Below, in pieces: positions 53,964 through 63,637 of a DNA stretch of 64,000 nt. The notes beneath the pieces are model-generated. The model was not told where the DNA came from, ran no database searches, and saw only the letters and a list, made by a program, of their open reading frames with translations. Each line of letters opens with the position of its first letter. Position 1 is the first letter of the stretch. Position numbers and translations under genes: made by a program. Source of the DNA: Gaiellasilicea sp963761905 (lineage in GTDB: Bacteria > Actinomycetota > Thermoleophilia > Gaiellales > Gaiellaceae). The stretch spans positions 538,310 through 602,309 of the forward strand of contig CAVXIQ010000005.1 in the NCBI GenBank assembly GCA_963761905.1. The letters run 5' to 3'.

Positions 53964-55325
53964 TCAGGGGAGACGTGCAGCGTGCCCGCTTCGCCGCGGA
54001 TCGCCCGCCGCTCCCGCCCGCGCGACGAGGCTGACACCGCCGAAGTAGTGATGCTGTGCGGGCCAGCGCCGGACGGCGCGGCCCGCCGATTCGAGCCTCT
54101 CGAGCGCGTCCTCGTCGACCCCGGGCTCCGCGTGCACGAGTGCGCTGACGGGGTGGAAGCGCGGCCGCTCGACCGCCTCCGCCGGAGCGAGCCCCTCGTC
54201 CAGGACTGCAGCGGCAACGCCGACGAGCGCCGTCCGGAGCCGTGTCCCGCCTGCGGAGCCAATTGCGAGCGCGAGCCCGTCGCCGTCGAAGGCGAGGCTC
54301 GGCGCCATCATGCTCTCCATCCGCTCGCCGGCGACGAGCGGCACATGGTGGAGGTCGACCTCGCCGAGCATGCTGTTCAGGTGGAGGTCGTAGCCCGGGA
54401 GGAAGTCGCCCGTCCCGAGGCCGAGGCTCGTCGTCACCACGCACGCGCATCCCTCCGCGTCGACCACGCTCAGGTTCGTCGTATGCCCGTCCGGCCCCGG
54501 ACCCTCGAGTGCGGCGAGGAGCGCGAGCATCCGCTCCGTCTCGGAGAGTCCGGCGAGGCGCGGCAGGCGGCCGACCGCCTCCGGCACGCCCGAGAGGCCG
54601 CCGCGAGTGAGGAATCGGTGCCCTGCAAGCGTCGCCTTGGCCGGCGCGGACCAGAGCGGCTCATACGCCTCGAGATCGGAGTGCGTCACTGGAACGCCCT
54701 CGACACCCGCGACGAGCGCGCCGGCGAGGGTGCCGCGATAGACGCTCTCCGCTCCCTCGGCCGCGAGCACCTCGAGCGCGGCGGCGAGCCCCGGCTGGGC
54801 GAGCACGTCGCCGGCCTGGAGCAGCGTGCCGCCCGGCGCGTAGATCGCGCGGCCGGGAGCGGTCAACGTGAAGACCGGCTCGAGCATCGCCAGGCACGAC
54901 GCGTGCGTGGGCGGCACCCTCACGTTGGCGCGCGCGAGCGCGAGCGCCGGCTCGACGACCCGTTCCCAGGGCAGCCGTCCGAACCGCTCCCAGAGAGCCC
55001 CGAGCCCCGCCGGGAGACCCGGCACGCCACACGTCCCCGGCCCGACCGCGTAGTGGACGACCTCCTCGCCGAACGGAACTCCGAGGTCGATCGGCGCAGC
55101 ACCCGTCCCCGACGGAACCGTGACGAAGCAGTCGAGATTGGCCGCTTCCCGCCCGTCCCAGTGGATCGCGTGACCGCCGCCGAGGAGCCCCGTCATCACG
55201 GTCTCGGCCACGCACGAGGCAAGGCAGGCAGCGACGGCCGCGTCGGCGGCGGTGCCACCCTCCTCGAGGATCTCGATCCCGGCGGCGACCGTCGCCGGAT
55301 GACCCGCTGCGACCGCCGCCTGCAT
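53964..55325 (-). CDS. Gamma-glutamyltransferase family protein
   Basis: 453 aa. N-terminal PATVAAGIEILEEGGTAADAAVA and GLLGGGHAIHWDG (oxyanion region), nucleophile Thr in GHTTNLSVVD at which the precursor would cleave itself, then LNSMLGEVDL and APSLAFDGDGLALAIGSAGG. No signal peptide, and the gene is shorter than the ~550-aa enzymes, so it may be a cytoplasmic acylase-type member. Convergent with ribF, 6 bp apart; divergent from rpsO. Confidence 0.88.
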   Translation of the reverse strand: MQAAVAAGHPATVAAGIEILEEGGTAADAAVAACLASCVAETVMTGLLGGGHAIHWDGREAANLDCFVTVPSGTGAAPIDLGVPFGEEVVHYAVGPGTCGVPGLPAGLGALWERFGRLPWERVVEPALALARANVRVPPTHASCLAMLEPVFTLTAPGRAIYAPGGTLLQAGDVLAQPGLAAALEVLAAEGAESVYRGTLAGALVAGVEGVPVTHSDLEAYEPLWSAPAKATLAGHRFLTRGGLSGVPEAVGRLPRLAGLSETERMLALLAALEGPGPDGHTTNLSVVDAEGCACVVTTSLGLGTGDFLPGYDLHLNSMLGEVDLHHVPLVAGERMESMMAPSLAFDGDGLALAIGSAGGTRLRTALVGVAAAVLDEGLAPAEAVERPRFHPVSALVHAEPGVDEDALERLESAGRAVRRWPAQHHYFGGVSLVARAGAAGDPRRSGHAARLP

Positions 55326-55465
55326 CGCGCGGACTCTAGACGCGACAGCGCGAAACCCGCTTCGTTCTGCGGGTTGCTACCCTGGCAGGCGACCGAGCGC
55401 TCGGCCGGCCGTGACTTCCTTCACGCCGCGCGGGGACTCCGGAGAAACCGACAGAAGGAGGCCGC

Positions 55466-55735
55466 ATGGCCCTCACCAAGGAAGTCAAGCAGGAGCTGAT
55501 CGATCAGCACGGCCGGAACGGGACCGACACCGGTTCCCCGGAGGTGCAGATCGCGATGCTGACGAGGCGCGTCAACGACCTCACCGAGCATCTTCGCACC
55601 CACCCGAAGGATCACTATTCGCGGCGTGGATTGCTGAAGCTCGTGGGCCGGCGCCGCCGGTTCCTGAACTACCTGCAGAAGCACGATCTCGAGGGCTATC
55701 GCGCCCTCATCAAGGAGCTCGGCCTGCGGCGCTAG
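55466..55735 (+). CDS. rpsO: 30S ribosomal protein S15
   Basis: 89 aa, standard length. GTDTGSPEVQIAMLTRRVNDLTEHLRTH and SRRGLLKLVGRRRRFLNYL contain the rRNA-contacting residues. Ribosome-binding site AGAAGGAGG 7 nt upstream. Followed by pnp as in most bacteria. Confidence 0.98.
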   Translation: MALTKEVKQELIDQHGRNGTDTGSPEVQIAMLTRRVNDLTEHLRTHPKDHYSRRGLLKLVGRRRRFLNYLQKHDLEGYRALIKELGLRR

Positions 55736-55761
55736 CCGCCCCGCCGAGCTCTCCGTACGGG

Positions 55762-55839
55762 GAGTGGAAGCTTCGGCGAGCGTCCTACCAACCCGGGACG
55801 CTCGCCCAAGCCTCCACTCTCCACCAAGCAGAGTGGAGG
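55762..55839 (+). promoter_or_regulatory. pnp leader: long RNase III-type hairpin with an alternative pairing over the Shine-Dalgarno
   Basis: 55762-55785 and 55796-55819 form a 24-bp stem with two mismatches and a 10-nt loop, 26 bp after rpsO. The 3' end of the stem (CCTCCACTC, 55811-55819) can instead pair with GAGTGGAGG (55831-55839), which includes the pnp Shine-Dalgarno GGAGG. The two pairings exclude each other. In E. coli an RNase III-cleaved hairpin in the same place lets PNPase repress its own synthesis. Confidence 0.8.
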
Positions 55840-55849
55840 AAAGAAAAGA

Positions 55850-58327
55850 ATGAGTATCGCTACCGAGCAGATTGCCTCGGTCACCGTCGAGATCGGCGGC
55901 AAGGAAATGGTCTTCGAGACCGGGAAGCTCGCCAAGCAGGCAGACGGCGCCGTCGTCGTCCGGTCGGGCGAGACGATGGTGCTCGCCACCGCGGTGGGAC
56001 GGACGGAGGCCCGCGAGGGCGCCGATTTCTTCCCGCTGACGATCGACGTCGAGGAGCGGGCCTACGCGGCCGGCAAGATCCCCGGCGGGTTCTTCAAGCG
56101 CGAGGGGAAGGCGACCGAGCGCGCCACGCTGACCGCGCGGATGATCGACCGGCCGATCCGGCCGCTCTGGCCGAAGGGCTTCCGCAACGAGGTTCAGGTG
56201 ATCTGCACCGTCCTCTCCGCGGACATGGTGATCCCGCACGACATCCTCTGCATCAACGGGGCTTCGGCGGCTCTGATGCTCTCGCCGCTGCCGTTCTTCG
56301 GCCCGGTGGGCGCGGTGCGCGTGGGGCGGATCAACGACGAGTGGGTCTTCAACCCGACCCACCAGGAGAACTACGAGGTCTCGTCGCTCGACCTGATCGT
56401 CGTCGGCACGAAGGACGGCCTGACGATGGTCGAGGCCGGGGCGGACGAGATTCCCGACGAGCTCCTGCTCGAGGCGCTCGAGCTCGCGCACGCCGAGATC
56501 CGCAAGCTCTGTGACGCACAGGAGGAACTGCGCGCCCAGGCCGGCAAGGCGAAGTGGCTCGACAACGAGCTGACGGCCGAGATCGAGTCGACCCACGGGC
56601 ACACGATCTGGGAGCGGATCCAGGCGGACGGCCTGCGCGAGGGCGCTGCCGTCACCGACGAGCTCCTGACCGAGATCGCCGGTGCGACGTCGATGGACTC
56701 GACCGAGTCGGACATCGAGCGTCAGCTGCAGACCCGTGCGAGCCTCGCGATGCTGCTCGAGAAGCAGCGCCTCGTGGCCGTCGAAGGGCCGGTGCGCGAG
56801 CAGTTCGAGAGCGACCTGAGAGCTCTCACCGACGCCGAGCAGGACTCGAAGGAGCTGAAGTCGGCCAAGCGCCACCTGCTCTTCGAGCGGATCGTCGACG
56901 GCGTCGAGCTGCCGTTCCCGGTCGGGCCGGCCACGACGGACGGTGACGCGCCGCAGGTCAAGGACAGCCTGACCAAGGGTTACGTCAAGAAGGCCGCCGA
57001 GGCGATCTACAAGGATCTCGTCCGCAAGAAGATCGCGGTCGACAAGCGTCGCCCGGACGGCCGTGGCACCGAGGAAGTCCGGCAGGTCGATTGCGAGGTC
57101 ACCGTCTCGCCGCGTGCGCACGGCTCGGGCCTCTTCCAGCGCGGGCAGACGCAGGTCCTGAGCCTGCTGACGCTCGGCACGGCGAAGGAGGGCCAGCGGA
57201 TCGACGATCTCTCGCTCGAGACGGATCGCCGCTTCATGCACCACTACAACTTCCCGCCGTACTCGGTCGGGGAGACGGGCTTCATGCGAGGCCCGAAGCG
57301 GCGTGACATCGGTCACGGCGCGCTCGCCCAGAGGGCGCTCGAGGCGATCCTGCCCGCGGCCGAGGACTTCCCGTACACGATCCGGATCGTCTCGGAGACG
57401 CTCGAGTCGAACGGCTCGTCGTCGATGGGCTCGGTCTGCGGCTCGACGCTCGCGCTGATGGACGCCGGCGTGCCGATCACGGCGCCGGTCTCCGGAATCG
57501 CGATGGGCCTCGTCAAGGAGGGCGACGACTACGTCATCCTCACCGACATCCAGGGCGCGGAGGATCACCTGGGCGACATGGACTTCAAGGTCGCCGGCAC
57601 GAGGGACGGGATCACGGCGCTCCAGATGGACATCAAGATCACCGGCGTCACGCAGGAGATCATGCGCAACGCGCTCGAGCAGGCGAAGCGGGCCCGGAAC
57701 TCGATCCTCGACACGATGCTCGAGGCGATTCCCGAGTCGCGTGAGCAGCTCGCAGACCACGCGCCGCGGATCTCGTCCGTCCAGATCAACCCGGAGTTCA
57801 TCGGGATGGTGATCGGCAAGGGCGGCGAGACGATCCGCTCGCTCGAGGCCGACTACGACGTCCAGATCGACATCGAGGAGGACGGCACGATCCTCGTCTA
57901 CGCGACCGAGGGCACGAAGGGCGACGCCGCGATCTCCGCGATCACCGCGCTGACCAAGGAGCCCGAGGTGGGGGACACCTTCACCGGCAAGGTCGTGAAG
58001 ACGACGCAGTTCGGCGCCTTCGTCGAGCTGAAGAAGGGCACGGACGGCCTGCTCCACGTCTCGAACGTCGGCCCGGGCCGGGTCGCGCACATCGAGGACG
58101 TGATGTCGCGTGGCGACATCGTCGACGTGATCGTGCAGGAGGTCGACAAGGCCCGCGGCCGGATCGGCCTCAAGCTCGTGAACAAGCACGAGGACGGGAA
58201 GATGGTCTCCCCCGAGGAGCTGATCGAGCGGGCCAAGTCGGCGCCGCCGCGGCCCCCGGAGGAGGATCGCCCGCGCCGCGACGACCGCGGCCGTGGCGGC
58301 CGCGACCGCGGCCCGCGCCGCGACTAG
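55850..58327 (+). CDS. pnp: Polynucleotide phosphorylase, long helical linker
   Basis: 825 aa. RNase PH domain 1 (1-~215), a helical linker ~220-396, RNase PH domain 2 (DGRGTEEVRQ ... SSMGSVCGSTLALMDAGVP with active-site acidic residues GDMDFKVAGTRDGITALQMD), KH (~640-700, MVIGKGGETIRSLE) and S1 (~705-770, GKVVKTTQFGAFVELKKGTD), then an Arg/Asp-rich tail. The linker is roughly 70 residues longer than in E. coli PNPase. Degrades RNA 3'-5' using phosphate. Confidence 0.97.
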   Translation: MSIATEQIASVTVEIGGKEMVFETGKLAKQADGAVVVRSGETMVLATAVGRTEAREGADFFPLTIDVEERAYAAGKIPGGFFKREGKATERATLTARMIDRPIRPLWPKGFRNEVQVICTVLSADMVIPHDILCINGASAALMLSPLPFFGPVGAVRVGRINDEWVFNPTHQENYEVSSLDLIVVGTKDGLTMVEAGADEIPDELLLEALELAHAEIRKLCDAQEELRAQAGKAKWLDNELTAEIESTHGHTIWERIQADGLREGAAVTDELLTEIAGATSMDSTESDIERQLQTRASLAMLLEKQRLVAVEGPVREQFESDLRALTDAEQDSKELKSAKRHLLFERIVDGVELPFPVGPATTDGDAPQVKDSLTKGYVKKAAEAIYKDLVRKKIAVDKRRPDGRGTEEVRQVDCEVTVSPRAHGSGLFQRGQTQVLSLLTLGTAKEGQRIDDLSLETDRRFMHHYNFPPYSVGETGFMRGPKRRDIGHGALAQRALEAILPAAEDFPYTIRIVSETLESNGSSSMGSVCGSTLALMDAGVPITAPVSGIAMGLVKEGDDYVILTDIQGAEDHLGDMDFKVAGTRDGITALQMDIKITGVTQEIMRNALEQAKRARNSILDTMLEAIPESREQLADHAPRISSVQINPEFIGMVIGKGGETIRSLEADYDVQIDIEEDGTILVYATEGTKGDAAISAITALTKEPEVGDTFTGKVVKTTQFGAFVELKKGTDGLLHVSNVGPGRVAHIEDVMSRGDIVDVIVQEVDKARGRIGLKLVNKHEDGKMVSPEELIERAKSAPPRPPEEDRPRRDDRGRGGRDRGPRRD

Positions 58328-58350
58328 CGTCGCAGGCTAGGAACGACCCA

Positions 58351-58378
58351 CGAGAGGGCGGCGCAAGCCGCCCTCTCG
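58351..58378. terminator. Bidirectional terminator between pnp and the Hcp-like gene
   Basis: Perfect 12-bp stem (CGAGAGGGCGGC paired with GCCGCCCTCTCG) capped by a GCAA tetraloop. Outer bases GAACGA/TCGTTC can extend it. No U run on either strand. Confidence 0.7.
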
Positions 58379-58384
58379 TCGTTC

Positions 58385-58871
58385 TTAGAGCGCTTTGCCG
58401 AGCTTGAGGTCGAAGCCGGCCTTCACCGGCGGCGCAGCCTTGCCCGCCGCCGATTGCGACCGGTGCGCGATCTCGATCTTGGCGTACCTCAGCGAGACCG
58501 TCTCGAGCGGCACCTCTCCGGCCGAGCCGGTCTCCTGGAACGACGAGACCAGCACGTCGCCCAGGGTGATCGTCAGGAACTCGAGCGGCGCCTTGCCAGC
58601 CTTCCGCGCGGTCAGGACCGCCGACTTCAGGTGTTGGCCCGTCGCGCAGGCCGAGAAAGAGCTTCGGCGAGGCCTTGCTCGTGCGCAGGACGACGACGAG
58701 ATCCTGGAACTGGGCCTTTCCGGCGCCTCCGCCGCCGCCCGCGCCACCTCCTGCTCCGGCGTGGGAGACGCCCCAGCCGAACGACTCGAGCACGAGCTCG
58801 CCCTTGTGCTTCGCGTCCGTCGACTCGCCTTCGATCCCATCGAGCTTCAGGAAGTAGTCGACAGCGGCCAT
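58385..58871 (-). CDS. Hcp-family (type VI secretion tube-like) protein, one frameshift
   Basis: About 161 aa after skipping one extra base near 58660 (frame resumes ACATGQHLKSAVLTARK). Features of the Hcp1 beta barrel: MAAVDYFLKLDGIEGESTD, KHKGELVLESFGWGVSHAG, a Gly-rich loop (AGGGAGGGGGAGKAQ), FQDLVVVLRTSKASPKLF, and the closing ETVSLRYAKIEIAHR. No other T6SS gene is in the window, and Actinomycetota lack a classical T6SS, so it is probably a stand-alone Hcp-like protein. Six bp downstream of the response-regulator stop, so they form an operon. Confidence 0.8.
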
Positions 58872-58877
58872 CGGAGC

Positions 58878-59603
58878 TCAGTGAGCGGGTGGGGGAAGCA
58901 CGGCCGGGGCCGAGGGGAAGCTCGCCCTGCGCATCCTGCGGCGACGCTCGGGGCGCGTCGAACCGGCTCGAGCGATGGATGCGCCGTGCGCCTCCACATC
59001 CGCCACATCCGCCCGAGCGGCCGTCCGCCGCGCAATGGCGACGGCCTGGGCGCGGCTGTGGACTCCGAGCTTCGGGAGCACGTGCTGGATGTGCGTGGCC
59101 ACGGTCTTCGGGCTGATCACGAGCTCCTTGGCGATCTGATTCTGGTCGAGCCCTTGCGCGAGCAGGTCGAGCACCTCGCGCTCCCGTGCAGTCAGAGGTG
59201 ACGCGGCCGGCTCGACCCGTCCGCTCGCCCTCCGCTCGCGCTTCCGGAGCTGCGCCCGGATCCGGGCGACGAGCTCGTCGGGGTCGAACGGCTTGACGAC
59301 GTAGTCGTCCGCGCCGATCAGCAGACCCGCGACCCGATCGAGCGCCTCGATCCGCGCTCCGGACAGGAAGATCACCCCGAGTGCAGGGCCGAAGCGCTCG
59401 CGGAGCTCATGGCAGACCTCATAGCCGGTGATCCCGGGGATGCTGACGTCGAGGATGACGAGCGTCGGCCGGAAGGTCTCGGCGATCTCGAGAGCCTCGG
59501 TGCCGGAGGAAGCCTCCCGCGCCTCGCACCCGATGCGCTCGAGCAGGGCGCGCAGGACCGCGCGGATGCCCGACGTCGTCGTCGACGACGAGAACCCTGC
59601 CAC
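58878..59603 (-). CDS. Response regulator, REC plus LuxR-type HTH
   Basis: 241 aa from the GTG at 59603, which has AGGAGGG 4 nt upstream. The REC domain has the phosphoacceptor Asp in LVILDVSIPG and the conserved Lys in VVKPFDPDE, but the first strand with its acidic pair (RVLVVDDD) is read in another frame; two compensating one-base changes in the first ~15 codons explain this. C-terminal HTH: LTAREREVLDLLAQGLDQNQIAKELVISPKTVATH. A ~45-residue basic tail follows. No sensor kinase is adjacent. Probably controls its operon partner, the Hcp-like gene, or the divergent surface-protein gene. Confidence 0.88.
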   Translation of the reverse strand: MAGFSSSTTTSGIRAVLRALLERIGCEAREASSGTEALEIAETFRPTLVILDVSIPGITGYEVCHELRERFGPALGVIFLSGARIEALDRVAGLLIGADDYVVKPFDPDELVARIRAQLRKRERRASGRVEPAASPLTAREREVLDLLAQGLDQNQIAKELVISPKTVATHIQHVLPKLGVHSRAQAVAIARRTAARADVADVEAHGASIARAGSTRPERRRRMRRASFPSAPAVLPPPAH

Positions 59604-59943
59604 TACTCCCTCCTGACATCGCCACAGGCAGCGCGTGGTATCACGCCCCGTTCGCGCGGTCAAGAGCCGCGATTCTGTGGATCACGTACGGCGATCGCCG
59701 TAGGGCAGTAGGCGAAAGATCGGGCATTCGCCGTCTTTTCGCGCTGTCCATGTGCCGTCCTAGCCTCCTGTGGAGCGACTTGTGGACAAGTTCCACCGGC
59801 CGCTGAACTGCGGATGTGCGGATCTGCGGATCGGAGGGTTCGTGCGATCAGGCGAGGGCGATGAGCCCCAGCCGACGCTCCCCTCGCCGCGAACGATTGG
59901 CCGGGGCGACCGCCTCGGCCCGGAGGTAGGGGAGGAAGTTCGA
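59604..59943. other. Divergent regulatory region with palindromes and DnaA-box-like sites
   Basis: 340 bp. TACGGCGATCGCCGTA (59687-59702) is a perfect 16-bp palindrome. TGTGGACAA (59781-59789) equals the complement of the actinobacterial DnaA box TTGTCCACA; two weaker TGTGGA sites lie at 59676 and 59770. GGCGAA...TTCGCC near 59713-59735 is another short dyad. No gene seen. Confidence 0.4.
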
Positions 59944-61753
59944 ATGACAGAAAGACTGATCGGCGAGACAGGCAGCAGGAAGCGGCGTCGCTTCCTGCTC
60001 CTGCCCGTCGCTGCCCTGATCGGGCTGACACTGCTGTTGGTCGCCTCACAGGCGATCGCTGCGGACCCCGACGCCGGGGCATACACGATCGTCACTGACG
60101 AGAACGGCGCGAATGACGTCCCGGGTCAGAAGGACTTGACACTGCAGGGCGTCGACAAGTCGGGCTTGGCGGGCGGTGTCTTGAAGGTGCTCTGGAACTG
60201 GGACGAGCTCGGCACCTCTGGAAACAACTCGATGGACGCCTGTACGCTCTTCGACACGGACGCGGACAGCAGGGCGAATAACGCCGTCTGCGTGATCACA
60301 AACGGCAGCCCTGCGACTCTGACCGATGTCGTCGTTTATGAGTGCGGAGACACGCGTGTCGATCGATGCACGAGCCCAACCAACCCGATCTCGGCACCAT
60401 TGACCGAGGCGTCGTGCACGATCACGAACCCCTCAGCCACGGATCCGTTCGCCGGACCCCCGAACAAGGCGAAGGGCGCGGGTTACCCCAACGACACGAG
60501 GGGCAAGTGCACGATCACGCTCTCGGAGATCAATGCGACCTCCGCCGTGCTGATCAACACGTGCTCGTACCCGTCGTCGCAGCCGAACTCGGATCCGTCC
60601 GACTGCGTGCTGATCCCGAGGGACGCGTTCCTCACGATCGTGAAGGTCGCGAATCCGGATCAGGGATCGTTCCCCTTCACCCTTGACGGCGCGGCGACTC
60701 CGGTCTTCACCGCGGCAGGGAGCGACACTAGCGACCCAATCGGGATCGTCACGGCGAACAACGCCACCCACAGTCTCGCCGAGGCTCTTCCCGCCGGTTG
60801 GTCGCTCGACTCGGCGTCGTGCACCGGCGCAACCGGGAGCAACGGGACGAAGTCCGGCAGCACGATCAGCGGGATCGACGCGAGCCCGGACGACAGCATC
60901 ACCTGTACGTTCACGAACTCGATTCAGCGGGGCAGCATCAACGTCACGAAGTCGGGGAGCAACGGGCCTTTGAGCGCCCAGGACGGGGCGGTCTTCACGC
61001 TCTACTCTCCGGCTGGGACGTTGAATGGCGTTCCGACCGGAAAGTCGGTCGGCACGTGCACCGTCGCGGCAGGCCAGTGCGGATCGAATCCGTCGTTCGC
61101 GAACCTGCTGCCCGGCAACTACACGCTCGACGAGACGACGGTTCCGGCCGGATACACGAAGCCGGCTTCGCTGCCGGCTCTCGTAGCGGTCACGTCGGCG
61201 GCAAACGACGAGCGTCTCGTTCATCAATGCCGGTCAGCCGGGCTCGGCGGCGATCGCCAAGGTCGACGATGCCGGCAACCCGGTGGCAGGAGCGGTGTTC
61301 ACCGTGTACTCGCCGGCCGGCGTCAGCAACGGCGTGCCTTCGGGCAATGCCGCTGGAAGCTGCACCACGCTTGCCAACGGCGGCTGCACGATCAGCAGCT
61401 TGGCGGCAGGCGACTACACGATCGACGAGGTGCCGCCGGCGGGATACGCGAAGGACGCGAGCTTCCCGAAGACGATCAGCATCTCGAACGGCGGGACGAC
61501 CAACGTCTCGGCCACCGATCCACGGCAGTTCAAGGTGGTCGTGCTCGTCTGCAAGCAGGCAGACAACACGCTCTACTCGAGCGCTGTCAGCATCAACGGC
61601 AGTTCCGCCGGAAACTCCCTCTCCGCGGCGGGAGCCGGCGGAGCGGGACTGAGCGCAGCGGACCAGACGGCGCTGTGTGGTCTCTCGGACGGCGCTCGCG
61701 GAGGGTTGACCCGCGCGGCGAACCCGCACGGGGCGAGCATCACGATCCCATAG
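59944..61753 (+). CDS. Large secreted surface protein with SpaA/prealbumin-like repeats, one frameshift
   Basis: About 602 aa after skipping one extra base near 61208 (restoring NTSVSFINAGQPGSAAIAKV). ATG with GGGGAGGAAG upstream; a positively charged n-region and hydrophobic segment (FLLLPVAALIGLTLLLVAS) form the signal. A Cys-rich N-terminal half (paired cysteines, e.g. CTLF, CVIT, CTITN) is followed by repeated SpaA/Cna-B-like beta sandwiches: DGAVFTLYSPAGTLNGVPTG ... LPGNYTLDETTVPAGYTKPA and its near copy. No LPXTG or C-terminal anchor is visible. Likely a cell-surface or matrix protein. Confidence 0.8.
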
Positions 61754-61777
61754 CTCACAGCTGAGCTGGAGGTAAGA

Positions 61778-61809
61778 CGTCGGGGCCGGTCGCAAGACCG
61801 GCCCCGACG
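61778..61809. terminator. Bidirectional terminator between two convergent surface-protein genes
   Basis: Perfect 14-bp stem (61778-61791 with 61796-61809) with a GCAA tetraloop, 24 bp after one stop and 8 bp after the other. No U tract. Confidence 0.7.
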
Positions 61810-61817
61810 CTTCCGAG

Positions 61818-63449
61818 TCAGGGCCTCGGAGGCTCCGTGAACGTCGTCGCGAGGAAGGCGGCGAGCCCCGGGACGTCCTTAGCAAGTGGAAGCTCCCGGT
61901 TCATTTGGTCAACGGCGCGAGCGGTCAGCGAGCCGAAGAGCTGCCGATAGTCCTCTGCAATCAGTTCTTTGACGTCCCACCCGTACGAGGAAGCCGACTC
62001 GGGCATCCCCGAGAAGCCCTCTTGCAGTCAGATAGGCCGCCATCGCCGGATCCTGCTGCGCCATGTGTGCGTAGTAGAGGCTCCAAGCGTGTCCGTACTC
62101 GTGGAAGAGCTCACCGTCTCCGTCGAGCCAGGAGAGGTACGACAGGTCGACCGTCGCGTGGTAGCTCGTGTACACGCCGTTCGTTCCAATCGCCATTGAC
62201 GAGGTAGAGCCCGTCGAGGCGAGATCGAATCGAATGACGACCTGCGACGCCTCCCGTCCGATCAGTGACCCCGTGCTCACCCGGTCGTAGATCTCCCTCG
62301 CGGCGACGACGTCGTCGTAGCTCTCGACTCGAAGGCCGTTCGGTCCGGAATACGACGAGATGGGCGAGCCAGCTTGGCGCGAACGAACGACCGGGCGCCA
62401 GCCGAAGTCGGAACGGCTCGTCCCGGCGAGGACGACGTCGACGCTTGGGGCAAGCGAGGCCGTGGTACTCGGAACCCAGTCAGAGCGCAACTCCCACCAG
62501 CTCGCCGGCGCGTACTCGACTCGATATGCGCCGTCGGAGAGTCCGGTGAACTGGAACCAGCCGGCGGCGTCGGTGACCGCATTGCGCAGGAAGGTGCCGG
62601 CGCCGCTGAAGAGGTACAAGCGCTGAGAGGCGAGCGGCGTCTCGTCCGTCTCGTAGCGGCCGTCGCGGTCGAGCTCTCGGAAGGCGAAGCCGCCGATCGT
62701 CCCGGGCGCCATCGTCGGTGCGGGGACGAGGTCTGCCGGAGCCGTTGGTGGCGGCTCGGAATTCGTCACGGTAAGCGATTCTGCGATGGAGGAGACGTTG
62801 CCCGCCACGTCGGTGGCTCTCGCAGCCACGATGTGCTCACCGTCCGCGTACGCGGAGGTGTCGAGCGGATAGCTCCACGAGCTCGTGCCCTCCGCCGATC
62901 GATAGGCGGAGCCATCGATGCTCAGCTCGATCTTCTCGAGCGCGACATCGTCCGAGGCCGTGCCGATGATGGAGACGAGACCTCCGACGGTCTGGCCCGA
63001 CGAAGGGCTGGTGATCGCTACTGCGGGGGCTTTGGTGTCGCTAGGGGTGTTCGCAACCGTGACGAAGACGCTCACGCCTGTCGTATTGCCGACCCCGTCG
63101 ATCGCTCTCGCAATGATCTCGTGCTTGCCGTTTGCCAATGATGTCGAGTCGAGCGGGGTGCTCCAGCGGGTCGTTCCGGCGGCGAGCCGGAAGGATCCAC
63201 CGTCGACGCTGATCTCGACGCTCACAAGGCGCACGTTGTCTCCGGCCGTTCCTGACACAGTCAGGTGCCGCTCAGGGAGCTTTGCGCGGTCGGGGTCGCG
63301 ATCGACAGCGTTGGCGCAACTCGGTCTGGCTTTCCCTTTCCTGGTGCCGCGAGCGGGGTACCGGTCATCGCTCCGAGTGCGACTACGGCGACGAGCGTCA
63401 GGACGAAGCGCTTACGCGCTCCCCGAAGCTGATCTGAAAATGATGGCAT
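61818..63449 (-). CDS. Secreted multi-domain protein: Ig-like repeats, SdrD-B-like domain, HExxH metallopeptidase, two frameshifts
   Basis: About 543 aa after two frame corrections (one missing base near 63258, one extra near 62022). ATG 63449 with AAAGG upstream; signal peptide (RFVLTLVAVVALGAMTGTPL). Two bacterial Ig-like domains (DNVRLVSVEISVDGGSF ... ; DVALEKIELSIDGSAYRSAE ...), a Cna-B/SdrD-like domain (GTIGGFAFRELDRDGRYETD), then a C-terminal domain with the zinc motif FHEYGHAWS and an acidic helix after DPAMAAYL. Closing segment MPESASSYGWDVKELIAEDY. An exported protease with adhesion-type modules. Confidence 0.75.
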
Positions 63450-63637
63450 CGGCGTGCCTTTACTGGCGTCTCCCGGGCGACCCGACTCGAGAGTGGCTGG
63501 CGGCGGAGATACGAGGTGTTTCATCGGAGCGGCGGTCGGTATGCACGCATCCCCCGTACGAGTGATGTGCCGGCCCGTCGAGCAGTCACAGCCGTCTCGA
63601 CCGGCCACGCCTGATTTGAGGGAGCTAGGATCGATCG

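Noticed and set aside
59604..59943. Replication origin
   Set aside because: Only one exact DnaA box, no AT-rich unwinding region, and no dnaA, dnaN or parAB nearby.
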